Origin: JAQWRV01 sp045564915 | GTDB taxonomy: Bacteria > Pseudomonadota > Alphaproteobacteria > Rhodospirillales > Rhodospirillaceae | Assembly (NCBI GenBank): GCA_045564915.1 | Contig: JBJLGL010000001.1 | Coordinates: 186,001 to 250,000 of the forward strand | DNA length: 64,000 nucleotides | Direction of reading: 5' to 3' | Part shown: in pieces, positions 1-8,762 of the stretch | How positions within the stretch are numbered: position 1 is the first letter of the stretch | How the letters are laid out: each line of letters opens with the position of its first letter | The notes under the pieces: generated by a model | Seen by the model: only the letters and a program-made list of their open reading frames with translations | Told to the model about the DNA's origin: nothing | Databases searched by the model: none | Position numbers and translations under genes: made by a program

Positions 1-1217
1 ATAGCGATAACACAAATTAATGCAACGACACACATGCCTATCATCAGGTCAATAGCCGGTAGATAGCTACCTGCACGCACGCGAATTATTCCTGTGATCC
101 CAATGCCTGCCCCAGCAGCAAGAGTGTCAACGAAAAAGAACACGCCCAAAATACGGCCATAGGTGGGACCCGCAAATAACTCGATGATCATCAACTGAAC
201 CATAGTGAACGTTCCTGCGAAGCCTATCCCATACACCAGAGCGTAGAGATAAATCATACTCATTGTAGAATCATCAATCTGGCGAAGAATCACAAGACCT
301 GCAGTGATATTTATGATGGCAAGCAACATGATACGGCCTTTTGCAAACTTATCGCTTAGCCAGCCAAAAAGCACCTTGCCGATAATCGAGCACCAAAAGA
401 ATACACTAAATGCAACAGCAAGATCAGCACCTTCGAGTCCTTGTTGATTAAGATATATGGACTGATGATTGAGAATGCCAGTAATACAAAACCATAAAGT
501 ACCCGTGGCAACCATAAGAAGATAAAATATCGGCATTTTCATAGCCTGGCTAATGGTAACCCCCGCTGCAATCCCATGGTGCTCTTTTGTATCCGTTAGC
601 TCATCACTTCCGGGAGGAAGGCCGTCAGGTGTTGTGCAAACATCTTCTGGCCTATCGCGGAGTGGCCAAACCAACGGCAATACCATGAATACAGAAGCAA
701 TAATAATTAGAATCCATAGAGCAGCGCGCCAATCACTAAGTTGCACTGCGCTAGCGATTGTAAGAGGCAATACGGCACCCCCGAAGCTAGAGGCCATTAG
801 CAGAATACCAACAGCAAAACCGCGAAATTTTGTAAACCATCGACTAGCTACGACCATCACTGGCATCATTCCACAAAGCGCTAGGCCAAATGCAAAAATA
901 AGATATACCACTGTCATTTGCCAAAGCTCAGAAACGAAGGTGTAAGCTATAAGATCAATGATGACGATAAAAGCGCCAGCTATCATCATCAAACGGGCGG
1001 AGAAGCGATCAATCAAAAATCCAACCACAATGGAATAAAAAGCTGCCGCAAAGAACATCAAAGTAGCTGGGCGGGTAACTTGGGCTTCATTCCAAGCAAA
1101 CTCTTGCATGAGGGAAGGGTAAAGCAACGGTAAGGTGTAGTTAGAAATACCGTTAGATATTGCATAGGTTGCGAATAGCGCGATAAGAACGAACCATCCG
1201 TAGAAAATGCGGGACAT
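1..1217 (-). CDS. MFS transporter, C-terminus cut by the window edge
   Basis: This reading frame is open from the ATG at 1217 to the left edge, about 405 codons, so the C-terminus lies outside the window. The translation starts MSRIFYGWFVLIALFATYAI and alternates hydrophobic helices with short loops. It carries an MFS-type loop after the second helix (GFLIDRFSARLMM) and a related one in the second half (GWLSDKFAKGR), the usual duplicated 6+6 helix layout. The N-terminus resembles monocarboxylate/oxalate-antiporter-type members (inference); the substrate cannot be read from sequence. It lies 63 nt downstream of fghA on the same strand and may be co-transcribed with the formaldehyde genes. Small plus-strand ORFs over this span are shadows. 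Confidence 0.85.
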   Translation of the reverse strand, partial: MSRIFYGWFVLIALFATYAISNGISNYTLPLLYPSLMQEFAWNEAQVTRPATLMFFAAAFYSIVVGFLIDRFSARLMMIAGAFIVIIDLIAYTFVSELWQMTVVYLIFAFGLALCGMMPVMVVASRWFTKFRGFAVGILLMASSFGGAVLPLTIASAVQLSDWRAALWILIIIASVFMVLPLVWPLRDRPEDVCTTPDGLPPGSDELTDTKEHHGIAAGVTISQAMKMPIFYLLMVATGTLWFCITGILNHQSIYLNQQGLEGADLAVAFSVFFWCSIIGKVLFGWLSDKFAKGRIMLLAIINITAGLVILRQIDDSTMSMIYLYALVYGIGFAGTFTMVQLMIIELFAGPTYGRILGVFFFVDTLAAGAGIGITGIIRVRAGSYLPAIDLMIGMCVVALICVIA

Positions 1218-1280
1218 TGCGACTCAATCCTTATCTGTTTTTACCAACGGCCCTGACGTTCCATTCATAGCGCCAAGAAA

Positions 1281-2138
1281 TTATTGAAGCGCCATAGCAT
1301 GGTGGCGAAGGTGATCTTCCATAAAAGTAGAGACAAAGTAATAGCCATGATCGTAACCAGTATGGCTACGCAATGTCAGGGGAAAACCCGCTTCTGTGCA
1401 TGCACGGTCAAGCAAATGTGGATGAAGCTGAGATTCAAGAAAGGGATCATCTTTGCCTTGGTCTACCAACAAGTGCATGCCCCTGAATGCATCGTCTTTA
1501 ATCACACTTCGAACCAGCTCAGAGGCATCATAAGCTTTCCATTTTTCCTCTTGCGGTCCGAGATAACGCGTGAGGGCTTTCTTACCCCATGAACACCGGG
1601 TCGACGAGCAGATAGGAGCAAAGGCTGAAATACTGCGATAAACGTTAAGATTCTTTAGGCCGATAGTTAAGGCTCCATGCCCACCCATAGAGTGTCCAAA
1701 AATACCCTGATGGTTTGGATCAGCAGGAAATGTATTAAGGATAAGCGATTGTAATTCCTTAGTAATATACGAATACATACGGTAGTTCGTAGCATAAGGC
1801 TCTGCTTCTGCATCAAGATAAAACCCAGCGCCGTGGCCGAAATCCCATTCTCCATCTGGATCTCCAGGAACATCATCACCTCGCGGCGACGTATCGGGCG
1901 CCACCAGAATAAGGCCAAGCTCAGCAGCAATACGCTGAGCGCCTGCCTTAGTCATGAAAGTTTCCTCATTGCAGGTTAGGCCGGCTAGATAGGTCAGAAC
2001 GGGGACTCTTCTAGATTTGGCCTGGGGCGGCACGAAGACTGATAACTTCATAGAACATTGCGTTTCTGATGAATCATGACAGTAAAACCCAATACTTCCG
2101 CCAAAACCCGCATGCTCCGAGAGTGTTTCAAGTGTCAT
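1281..2138 (-). CDS. fghA: S-formylglutathione hydrolase
   Basis: This cytoplasmic esterase hydrolyses S-formylglutathione to formate and glutathione, the second step of glutathione-dependent formaldehyde oxidation. The 285-residue length is typical of the FGH/esterase D family. The family motif LAGLTCNEETF is near residues 51-61. The nucleophile elbow GHSMGG places the catalytic Ser at about 150. VDQGKDDPF near 225-233 supplies the acid, and the His is in GYDHGYYF near 264. The gene starts 10 nt after the stop of adhC on the same strand, so the two form an operon with the dehydrogenase first. The assignment is secure from motifs and context. Confidence 0.96.
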   Translation of the reverse strand: MTLETLSEHAGFGGSIGFYCHDSSETQCSMKLSVFVPPQAKSRRVPVLTYLAGLTCNEETFMTKAGAQRIAAELGLILVAPDTSPRGDDVPGDPDGEWDFGHGAGFYLDAEAEPYATNYRMYSYITKELQSLILNTFPADPNHQGIFGHSMGGHGALTIGLKNLNVYRSISAFAPICSSTRCSWGKKALTRYLGPQEEKWKAYDASELVRSVIKDDAFRGMHLLVDQGKDDPFLESQLHPHLLDRACTEAGFPLTLRSHTGYDHGYYFVSTFMEDHLRHHAMALQ

Positions 2139-2148
2139 TAGCTATAAC

Positions 2149-3258
2149 TTAGTCGTAAAGCACAACTGATCGTATAGACTTACCTTGGTGCATAAGGTCA
2201 AAGGCCGTATTGATCTCATTTATAGGCATGGTATGGGTAATTAAATCATCAATATTGATCTTACCCTCCATGTACCAATCAACAATCTTAGGAACATCGG
2301 TGCGTCCACGAGCGCCACCAAATGCAGTGCCACGCCATACTCGGCCAGTAACTAGTTGAAACGGTCGAGTTGAAATTTCCTGGCCAGCGCCAGCAACACC
2401 AATAATAAAGCTTTCACCCCAACCTTTATGGCAACACTCAAGAGCCTGACGCATCGTATTTACATTGCCTATACACTCAAACGAATAGTCCGCCCCACCA
2501 TTTGTTAAGTCGGAAATAGCTTCAACAACGTCTTCATGCTTATGCGGGTTAATAAAATCCGTCATCCCAAATTTTTTTGCTAGCACAGCCTTACTCTCAT
2601 TGATATCAATACCGATGATCTTATCGGCCCCTACCATACGAGCACCCTGAATAACGTTCAGGCCAATCCCACCGAGGCCAAATACAACCACATTGCTGCC
2701 CGGCTCGACCTTGGCATCAAAAGCAACGGCTCCCACACCTGTTGTTACACCGCAGCCGATATAACATATCTTATCAAAAGGAGCGTCTTTGCGTACTTTA
2801 GCGACAGCTATTTCCGGCATTACGGAATAATTGGAAAAAGTTGAACACCCCATATAATGAAAAATTGGTTTGCCATTAAGTGAGAACCTACTGGTCCCAT
2901 CAGGCATCAGACCCTGTCCCTGCGTGGCGCGGACTGCTTGGCACAGATTAGTCTTTGGATTCAGGCAGAAATCACACTCACGGCACTCCGGTGTATAAAG
3001 TGGTATAACATGGTCTCCAGGCGCAACTGTAAAAACACCTTCACCAACCTCTGCTACGATACCGGCGCCTTCATGGCCAAGAATAGAGGGAAAAATTCCC
3101 TCTGGATCGTTACCAGAGAGAGTAAACGCATCCGTGTGACATACACCGGTAGCCTTGATCTCGACCAGCACCTCGCCGGGCCGTGGACCTTCCAGCTGAA
3201 CAGTCTCAATGTTTAATGGCTTGTCAGCCTCCAAGGCCACAGCGGCTTTAACATCCAT
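2149..3258 (-). CDS. adhC: S-(hydroxymethyl)glutathione dehydrogenase (class III alcohol dehydrogenase)
   Basis: This zinc enzyme oxidises the spontaneous formaldehyde-glutathione adduct to S-formylglutathione with NAD+, and can also act as an S-nitrosoglutathione reductase (family knowledge). Visible features are the catalytic zinc Cys at 40 with GHEGAG near 61-66, a structural zinc cluster with Cys at 92, 95, 98 and 106, and the Rossmann motif GLGGIG near 194. Length (369 aa) and near-uninterrupted similarity to class III enzymes make the call firm. A TGAGGA ribosome-binding site precedes the ATG. It is the first gene of the pair with fghA. No frmR-like regulator gene is adjacent. Confidence 0.97.
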   Translation of the reverse strand: MDVKAAVALEADKPLNIETVQLEGPRPGEVLVEIKATGVCHTDAFTLSGNDPEGIFPSILGHEGAGIVAEVGEGVFTVAPGDHVIPLYTPECRECDFCLNPKTNLCQAVRATQGQGLMPDGTSRFSLNGKPIFHYMGCSTFSNYSVMPEIAVAKVRKDAPFDKICYIGCGVTTGVGAVAFDAKVEPGSNVVVFGLGGIGLNVIQGARMVGADKIIGIDINESKAVLAKKFGMTDFINPHKHEDVVEAISDLTNGGADYSFECIGNVNTMRQALECCHKGWGESFIIGVAGAGQEISTRPFQLVTGRVWRGTAFGGARGRTDVPKIVDWYMEGKINIDDLITHTMPINEINTAFDLMHQGKSIRSVVLYD

Positions 3259-3521
3259 GGTGTATCCTCAAAATTATCATTCTTTCTCGCCCCAATAATG
3301 CACTTCTTTAGACCATTGTGCCGAGGGAAAGCAGGTAATGCCACCCTCCTTTCCATCTTTAAAGCCCTACCCACCGCGCAGTGAGCGTGTTATGGGAATC
3401 AGCCGAAAATATTGGCAAATGGCACTGAGATGATTGAACAAAAAATAGGGTACGACTGATGTCTCCATATCTTATAAAGGTGCTGGCATTCCTGGCTGGC
3501 AACACCCCATGCAATGGATAA
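3259..3521. other. Intergenic region between divergent adhC and the DehI-like gene
   Basis: About 260 nt (310 nt if the downstream gene starts at its second GTG) separate two divergently transcribed genes, so promoters for both should lie here. I see no convincing -35/-10 pair, riboswitch-like fold, tRNA or short gene with a good ribosome-binding site. Confidence 0.5.
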
Positions 3522-4433
3522 GTGACGGGAATAAACCAGGAAGATTATGGCATATCGAAGCGGGGCTGTGTTGTGTCAGCTTTTGAACTTGCTGAAATAA
3601 CAGAAGGTAGTGCGACCGGACAAGTGGCGGAACTTTACGATGACATTCGCGCTGTTATCGGCGTTCCTATGGTCAATCTAATCTTTCGTCATATGGCGAT
3701 TATTCCAGGATGCCTTAACTGGTCATGGCAAACCTTACGGCCCCTTTATTTGTCTGGAAAAATTGCGGATGCAGCCGATGCACTGACGGTCGATATACTT
3801 CCTGGGCATGTCGTTGACCTAACCGAATCAATTGCGGAGGCTGATCTGACGGACGATGACACTTGCGCAATTGACCAAGTGCTTTATTTTTATGGTCGGG
3901 CTAACCCCATGAATGCGATCGGGCTACAAGTGATTAGTTTTGCATTAGACGGTAGCCCCCAAGAAAATGTAGTTGGGCATTCGCAAGTCCTTACTAATGA
4001 CATTTTGGTGAAGCCAAAAGGTCTATCCGACTTATTACCTATGGTAGACCCAGCAACCGCATCCCATGAAGTAAGAATTGCGTTGCATAGATTGGCCCTC
4101 CAAATTCATGGTGAAGATATAGGTGTCATTCCGTCCCTGTACCGACATTTCGGAAGGTGGCCCAAATTCTTGCGGGCTCTGGAGGGCGCACTAGAGCCCA
4201 CTTTAAGTATCGGCATAGAAGATACTGCCAAGGCAATGCTGGAGGAGAGCAAATCAGCAGCTAGAATCCTATACCTGGATCTACCATTACCTGCGAAACC
4301 ACCGAATGATCAGTCAGATAACGCCCTAAGAAAGCTAATTGAGAAATTCCCAAGAAACATATGTCGTATGACAGCTTTAGCAACCTTACTGAGACGTGGA
4401 TTGTGCAGCAGAGTTCATAATAAGGGCTCGTAA
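3522..4433 (+). CDS. DehI-like (group I 2-haloacid dehalogenase family) protein
   Basis: The 303-residue protein resembles the DehI family, which includes cofactor-independent enzymes that hydrolyse D- and L-2-haloacids. The resemblance I recognise covers VAELYDDIRAVIGVPMVNLI near residues 35-54, IPGCLNWSW near 63, a VLYFYGRANPMN segment near 123, and DLLPMVDPATASHEVR near 171. The two similar halves match the internal pseudo-repeat of DehI. The family is broad and most members are untested, so substrate and even activity are inference. The longest frame starts at GTG 3522; a second in-frame GTG at 3573 (VSAFELAEITEG) fits the family's N-terminus equally well. It is divergent from adhC/fghA. 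No signal peptide is visible. Confidence 0.65.
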   Translation: MTGINQEDYGISKRGCVVSAFELAEITEGSATGQVAELYDDIRAVIGVPMVNLIFRHMAIIPGCLNWSWQTLRPLYLSGKIADAADALTVDILPGHVVDLTESIAEADLTDDDTCAIDQVLYFYGRANPMNAIGLQVISFALDGSPQENVVGHSQVLTNDILVKPKGLSDLLPMVDPATASHEVRIALHRLALQIHGEDIGVIPSLYRHFGRWPKFLRALEGALEPTLSIGIEDTAKAMLEESKSAARILYLDLPLPAKPPNDQSDNALRKLIEKFPRNICRMTALATLLRRGLCSRVHNKGS

Positions 4434-4606
4434 TTCAACCAGCGTGGGCTTCCGGATTAAAGCATTGTCGGGTCCTAAACATAGGTATCCCAGGGATATG
4501 ATTGACACCTTAACCTGAGGAATTATCTATAGTTATAGTGTGAAGAATCGCTGGCAGCTGCCGCACATATTAAGGAGGATTGGTCTTATCACACGTTAGG
4601 CTTGAG

Positions 4607-5506
4607 CTAGCTTTCCAAAGCATCCACCTTGGCAACAAAAGCCTCAATAGCAGAAGCAGCGGATGGCTCCATGAGTGTAGGCACATGCCCTCGATTCGGA
4701 ACGGTCAGAAGATCTAGGAGTGGTAACCGATGCATCATTTCGGCTGTAGTTTCCTTAGATAAAAGATCTGACAAGGCACCGCGAATAAGTAGGCTAGGTA
4801 TAGGTTTGAGTGCCAGAAACAATGGCCATAGATCTAATTCAGCAGCAGCATTCTCCGTAAAACGCCGAGCGATAGCTGGGTCATAGTCTGGAACGATGGT
4901 TCCATCGTCATTTTGCCTGCACGTTTGTTGGGCAAACACTCGCCATTCGCTATCCGTAAAATCTGAATAAAGGGCTCCATTAATGTCTCTAATTGATGCG
5001 ATCGCTTCATCCCAATTACGCCAAACTAGCCCTTTACCAACATGCTGACTAATTCTTGTGAGACCAAGGGAGTCAATCTTTGGCCCTATATCATTGAGAA
5101 CAACCCCCGCAATTCTATTCTTCAAGATGCTCGATAGCCCCGCGCTGACAATGCCACCGAGAGATGTACCAACTAAGATAACCCTTTCAAGGCCACAATG
5201 GTTTAGCAACGTCATTACATCATTCACATAGGTGGCTGGTTCATAGCGTGAAGAAATCAAATCCCACTGGGATTGACCTCGCCCCCTGAAATCTGGGCAA
5301 TAGACAGTCCGTTCATGGCTCAGCAATCTCCCTAGATTAGAAAAATCTCGCGCATTACGCGAGAGCCCGTGCAAACACAAAACCGGTGTTCCATTGCCAC
5401 CAGCGTGTCTTATATAGTGGAGAAGCAATCCATCTCTTGAAGAATACGTTAGGCTTTCTTCTTGAGAGAAGATTTGATCCTTGGGCTGCATCATAAACCG
5501 TATCAT
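4607..5506 (-). CDS. Alpha/beta hydrolase
   Basis: A 299-residue alpha/beta-hydrolase-fold protein. It has the oxyanion-hole segment LCLHGLSRN near residues 43-51, PDFRGRGQS near 71-79, the nucleophile elbow GTSLGG with Ser at 115, and a C-terminal RGHVPTLMEP holding the catalytic His. The layout is that of small esterase/lyase-type hydrolases; the substrate cannot be determined. Two further in-frame Met codons lie within the first six residues, so the start may be slightly downstream. The gene stands alone, convergent with the DehI-like gene and divergent from the nucleoside transporter. Confidence 0.85.
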   Translation of the reverse strand: MIRFMMQPKDQIFSQEESLTYSSRDGLLLHYIRHAGGNGTPVLCLHGLSRNARDFSNLGRLLSHERTVYCPDFRGRGQSQWDLISSRYEPATYVNDVMTLLNHCGLERVILVGTSLGGIVSAGLSSILKNRIAGVVLNDIGPKIDSLGLTRISQHVGKGLVWRNWDEAIASIRDINGALYSDFTDSEWRVFAQQTCRQNDDGTIVPDYDPAIARRFTENAAAELDLWPLFLALKPIPSLLIRGALSDLLSKETTAEMMHRLPLLDLLTVPNRGHVPTLMEPSAASAIEAFVAKVDALES

Positions 5507-5608
5507 AGATGTTAATTTTGTCCGTTTTAGCGAAATACAAATACTTGGTAAAGAAAATGTATTAGCGCTATTTAGTCGTCACAGTGTGCAGTCATGTGAG
5601 GAGAGCGA

Positions 5609-6877
5609 ATGTTAGATTCAATGCAAAGCGCTTTAGGGTTAGTCGTTCTAACTGGCATAGCATGGGCCCTAAGTGAACAGCGCTCCGCTATATCCTGGGG
5701 CATTGTTCGTAACGGACTTCTTACCCAGTTCATAATCGCCTTGGCTCTCTTAAAGGTTACCGCTTTTCAAGACGCTTTCGCTATTCTTAATAGCGTCGTG
5801 GTTGCGCTAGTAGATGCTACACGGACTGGCACATCATTCGTTTTCGGATACATTGGTGGTGGTGAAGCACCATTTGTAATGCTAGATGAAACACGCTCAA
5901 CCTTTGTTCTAGCTTTCGAATCACTACCGTTAATCTTGGTTATCAGTGCTATATCGGGGCTTTTGTTCCACTGGAAGGTGCTGCCTCCGATTGTAAACGC
6001 ATTTGCCTGGGCTCTGCAGCGGATGATGGGGGTCAATGGCCCGGTTGGCATGGCGGTAACCCTTAATGTCTTCGTGGGTCAAACCGAAGCTCCAATATTG
6101 GTTAGGCCTTACCTAAAATCAGAAACTCGTGCAGGTTTATTTGTAATCATGACTGCAGGTATGGGAACAGTTGCCGGTTCTGTCATGCTGCTCTATGTCA
6201 CCTTTCTTGATGGTATTATACCTAACCCATTAGGTCATATTCTTACTGCATCTCTTATTAGTGCACCTGCGGCTATTATGGTGGCACTGCTCATGATTCC
6301 AGAGAGTCCCTCAGACACAAGAAAAACATCTCTTACAAACGTAGAACTCCCATCACGAGATGGTGGCAATGCTATGTCAGCAATAACACGCGGCACATTG
6401 GAAGGCGTGCAGTTAGTCATTAATATTGTAGCTATGCTGATCGTCCTCGTCGCACTCGTGGCTTTAGCCAATATGGTCATAGGGCTACTACCAGATGTGA
6501 ATAATGCACCACTTACACTTCAACGAATCTTAGGCTGGCTAATGGCTCCAGTAGCTTGGCTCATCGGCATACCTTGGAGTGAAGCAGTTACGGCAGGTTC
6601 CTTGCTTGGTACTAAAACTATTCTGAATGAGTTGATTGCTTATATCGAACTCTCTCAACTTCCTAGTGACATGTTAAGTGCACGCAGCCGCCTTATTCTA
6701 ACCTATGCCATGTGTGGTTTCGCTAACCTAGCATCTATTGGCATCGGCATCGGGGCACTAGCAACTATGGTGCCAGAAAGACGCACTGATATAATTGATC
6801 TAATGCCTCGCGCGTTAGTATCCGGAACAATTACCACACTACTAACCGGCGCTATGGTGGGAGTAATATCAGGCTAG
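5609..6877 (+). CDS. Concentrative nucleoside transporter (CNT/NupC family)
   Basis: An inner-membrane, cation-coupled nucleoside importer of 422 residues, the usual length for bacterial CNT proteins. Family signatures are visible: GYIGGGEAPF near residue 81, a gate region around LPLILVISAISGLLFHW near 106, GQTEAPILVRPYL near 157-169, and the C-terminal YAMCGFANLASIGIGIG near 366. Multiple hydrophobic helices run throughout. An AGGAGAG ribosome-binding site precedes the ATG at 5609. It is monocistronic by layout. Whether it favours pyrimidine or purine nucleosides is not evident. Confidence 0.92.
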   Translation: MLDSMQSALGLVVLTGIAWALSEQRSAISWGIVRNGLLTQFIIALALLKVTAFQDAFAILNSVVVALVDATRTGTSFVFGYIGGGEAPFVMLDETRSTFVLAFESLPLILVISAISGLLFHWKVLPPIVNAFAWALQRMMGVNGPVGMAVTLNVFVGQTEAPILVRPYLKSETRAGLFVIMTAGMGTVAGSVMLLYVTFLDGIIPNPLGHILTASLISAPAAIMVALLMIPESPSDTRKTSLTNVELPSRDGGNAMSAITRGTLEGVQLVINIVAMLIVLVALVALANMVIGLLPDVNNAPLTLQRILGWLMAPVAWLIGIPWSEAVTAGSLLGTKTILNELIAYIELSQLPSDMLSARSRLILTYAMCGFANLASIGIGIGALATMVPERRTDIIDLMPRALVSGTITTLLTGAMVGVISG

Positions 6878-7013
6878 CCCTTAGGTCCATTCTAGATCCA
6901 ACACTTAGGGCTGCCACTTCAGTCTATTTATTTTGATTAATTGATGCCGCTGATTTTCTGGGGTGGAGCTAAGAGGCCATGTATTAGGTATTTGGCGAGA
7001 TAATCAAGAATAT

Positions 7014-7418
7014 TTAGTCCCCTTGGGTTAGTGACTTCTTAAGTTGGGCACATCGTTGCACTACCATCTCTAATGATGTGCTATTAAACTCAGCAGATTG
7101 GAGCCGTGCCCTTTCTGTTAGGCACGAAGAATTGTATAGAGCTAGTATTTGGCGCGTAAGGTCTTCAGGGCACTCCACCGTTCCTATTGTGCGTTTTTCA
7201 CGATGTGCAGGGAGCTCTTCGACAAATACGGGAGCGTCCCCAACAATTATCCCAACAACTAACCCATTCGGGATAATTGGTTGGCCAGCATCATTTATTA
7301 ATACTAACTCAATGCATTGTGATCTAGCCAAGGGACTAAAGAATATTGCAAGAAGAAAGACTAGTGAAAATCTAATAGAATCAAACACAAGTATGCCCAG
7401 TAAGATGTATGCGATCAT
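7014..7418 (-). CDS. Small exported protein of unknown function
   Basis: I do not recognise this 134-residue protein. Its N-terminus is hydrophobic, ending in FFSPLARSQC, and looks like a signal peptide; the remainder is soluble and contains four or five Cys. The ATG at 7418 lies only 2 nt beyond the encoded CCA of tRNA-Leu on the same strand, leaving no room for a separate ribosome-binding site outside the tRNA. An in-frame GTG at 7388 gives a shorter, more typical signal peptide (VFDSIRFSLVFLLAIFF) and may be the true start. It may be read through from the tRNA promoter. Coding status is likely but not proven. Confidence 0.5.
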   Translation of the reverse strand: MIAYILLGILVFDSIRFSLVFLLAIFFSPLARSQCIELVLINDAGQPIIPNGLVVGIIVGDAPVFVEELPAHREKRTIGTVECPEDLTRQILALYNSSCLTERARLQSAEFNSTSLEMVVQRCAQLKKSLTQGD

Positions 7419-7420
7419 AA

Positions 7421-7507
7421 TGGTGCGGGTGAAGGGAATCGAACCCCCACTCCCCGAAGGGAACCAGATTTTGAGTCTGGCGCGTCTACCAGTTCCGCCA
7501 CACCCGC
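7421..7507 (-). tRNA. tRNA-Leu (anticodon CAA)
   Basis: On the minus strand the acceptor stem GCGGGTG pairs with CACCCGC, followed by discriminator A and an encoded CCA (7421-7423). The anticodon arm is CCAGA-CTCAAAA-TCTGG, giving anticodon CAA, which reads UUG. A long variable arm (TTCCCTTCGGGGAG) marks it as a class II leucine tRNA. The T arm has GGTTCGATTCC. The gene is 87 nt including CCA. Confidence 0.97.
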
Positions 7508-7670
7508 ACAGGTAATAACGTGCCCGTTATACCGGCGGTATTCAGGAGCTGCAAGCAGGACCATAGGATAAGGAAGCACTGCTCTATGAAAACAATCTAT
7601 AAACTCTAATTTGCTTTGCGTTGCTGCGAACCAGCGGAACTGCTAAACCGCGGCCCATGGAGAATCCCAC

Positions 7671-8252
7671 ATGATTCGTAAATTATATCAATGGACGCTA
7701 GAACTGGCGTCCCGGCCAAACGCCTTATGGCTTTTAGCTTTGGTTGCTTTTGTTGAAAGCACTATATTTCCAATTCCGCCCGATGTGATGATCATACCTA
7801 TGATTCTAGCTGCCCGAGCTAAAGCGTGGCAAATTGCGGGAATCGCTACGATCTCTAGTTTTCTTGGTAGTTTTGTCGGTTATGCTATCGGTCTCTGGCT
7901 CTTCGATTTGGTCGGTCAGCCCCTAATAGAGGTGTACGGATTAGGCGATAATTTCTCAGATTTCCAGGACCTTTACTTAGAATTAGGACCCTGGATTGTT
8001 TTCGGAGCTGGATTAACACCCTTTCCTTTCAAGGTCATTACAATTGCTAGCGGTGCCATGGCCTTGGATCCCATCATCTTTGGTGTGGCCGTTCTCCTAG
8101 CAAGAGGTCTAAGATTCTATGGAGAAGCTGCTATGTTATGGAAATTTGGCCCCCCCATTCGCGATTTTGTTGAGAAACGGCTAGGCCTTTTTGCTACACT
8201 TGTTCTTGTTCTAATTGTCGGCGGTTTTATCTCAATAAACTGGATGAGCTAA
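7671..8252 (+). CDS. YqaA/DedA-type (VTT domain) membrane protein
   Basis: A 193-residue inner-membrane protein of the VTT/SNARE-associated superfamily in its YqaA branch. Features include FVESTIFPIPPDVMIIPM near residues 27-44, a glycine-rich GSFVGYAIG near 65, and the re-entrant-like GLTPFPFKVITIASGAM near 114-130, followed by a last transmembrane helix near 172-190. DedA-family proteins have been linked to lipid scrambling and membrane homeostasis; the role of this branch is not settled. It sits 9 nt upstream of dsbB in the same direction and probably shares its transcript. Confidence 0.85.
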   Translation: MIRKLYQWTLELASRPNALWLLALVAFVESTIFPIPPDVMIIPMILAARAKAWQIAGIATISSFLGSFVGYAIGLWLFDLVGQPLIEVYGLGDNFSDFQDLYLELGPWIVFGAGLTPFPFKVITIASGAMALDPIIFGVAVLLARGLRFYGEAAMLWKFGPPIRDFVEKRLGLFATLVLVLIVGGFISINWMS

Positions 8253-8261
8253 GTCTATTAA

Positions 8262-8762
8262 ATGAAAGCACAGCTAAGACCAGATGTATTCCTGCTTTGC
8301 GCTGCATTCCTAACGGCTTTAGCAGCCTTAGCAGCAGCATGGATAGCTCAATACATCTTTGGCTTATTTCCATGCAAACTGTGCTTGTACCAGCGTCTGC
8401 CCTATTATGGGGTGGTAGCATGCTCTTTGTTAGCCCTAATGCCAGTTATGGATCCCGACTCTCGCCGATCTGTAGTTACCCTTATCGCCCTACTTTTTTT
8501 GACCACATCAGGGATTGCTGGATTCCACGTTGGTGTAGAAAAAGGGTGGTGGGATTCGTCCTGCTCTATATCTAGCTCATCATTTTTTTCAATCGATGAC
8601 ATCCGGACTGCCCTGCAAAAACCTGGAATAGCTTCATGTGATGAGGTGCCGTTTAGATTCCTAGGATTATCGATAGCCACCTATAATATGATCGCGGGCC
8701 TAGCCTTGGCGAGCCTTGCATTCTGGACAACGAAACAAGAGTCTTTCTGGAAGTCTAAATGA
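8262..8762 (+). CDS. dsbB: Disulfide bond formation protein B
   Basis: An inner-membrane quinone-dependent oxidoreductase that re-oxidises DsbA. The 166-residue protein has the four-helix layout and both functional Cys pairs: CKLC at 38/41 in the first periplasmic loop and Cys 101 and 126 in the second. LYQR after the first pair matches the conserved Arg position involved in quinone contact. It overlaps coq7 by 4 nt (ATGA), so the two are translationally coupled. The pairing is functionally sensible because DsbB passes electrons to ubiquinone, whose synthesis needs Coq7 (inference). Confidence 0.93.
   Translation: MKAQLRPDVFLLCAAFLTALAALAAAWIAQYIFGLFPCKLCLYQRLPYYGVVACSLLALMPVMDPDSRRSVVTLIALLFLTTSGIAGFHVGVEKGWWDSSCSISSSSFFSIDDIRTALQKPGIASCDEVPFRFLGLSIATYNMIAGLALASLAFWTTKQESFWKSK

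Noticed and set aside
553..1133. Plus-strand ORFs of 130 and 71 codons near the left edge
   Set aside because: They lie antisense to a continuous minus-strand frame with clear MFS membrane-protein character, and their own products look random (Ser/Arg-rich).
4502..4582. TTGACA followed by AAGGAGG (4572-4578), like a promoter and ribosome-binding site for a plus-strand small gene
   Set aside because: The only start codon close by (TTG 4580) is 1 nt from the Shine-Dalgarno, and the short frame runs antisense into the hydrolase gene with no recognisable product.
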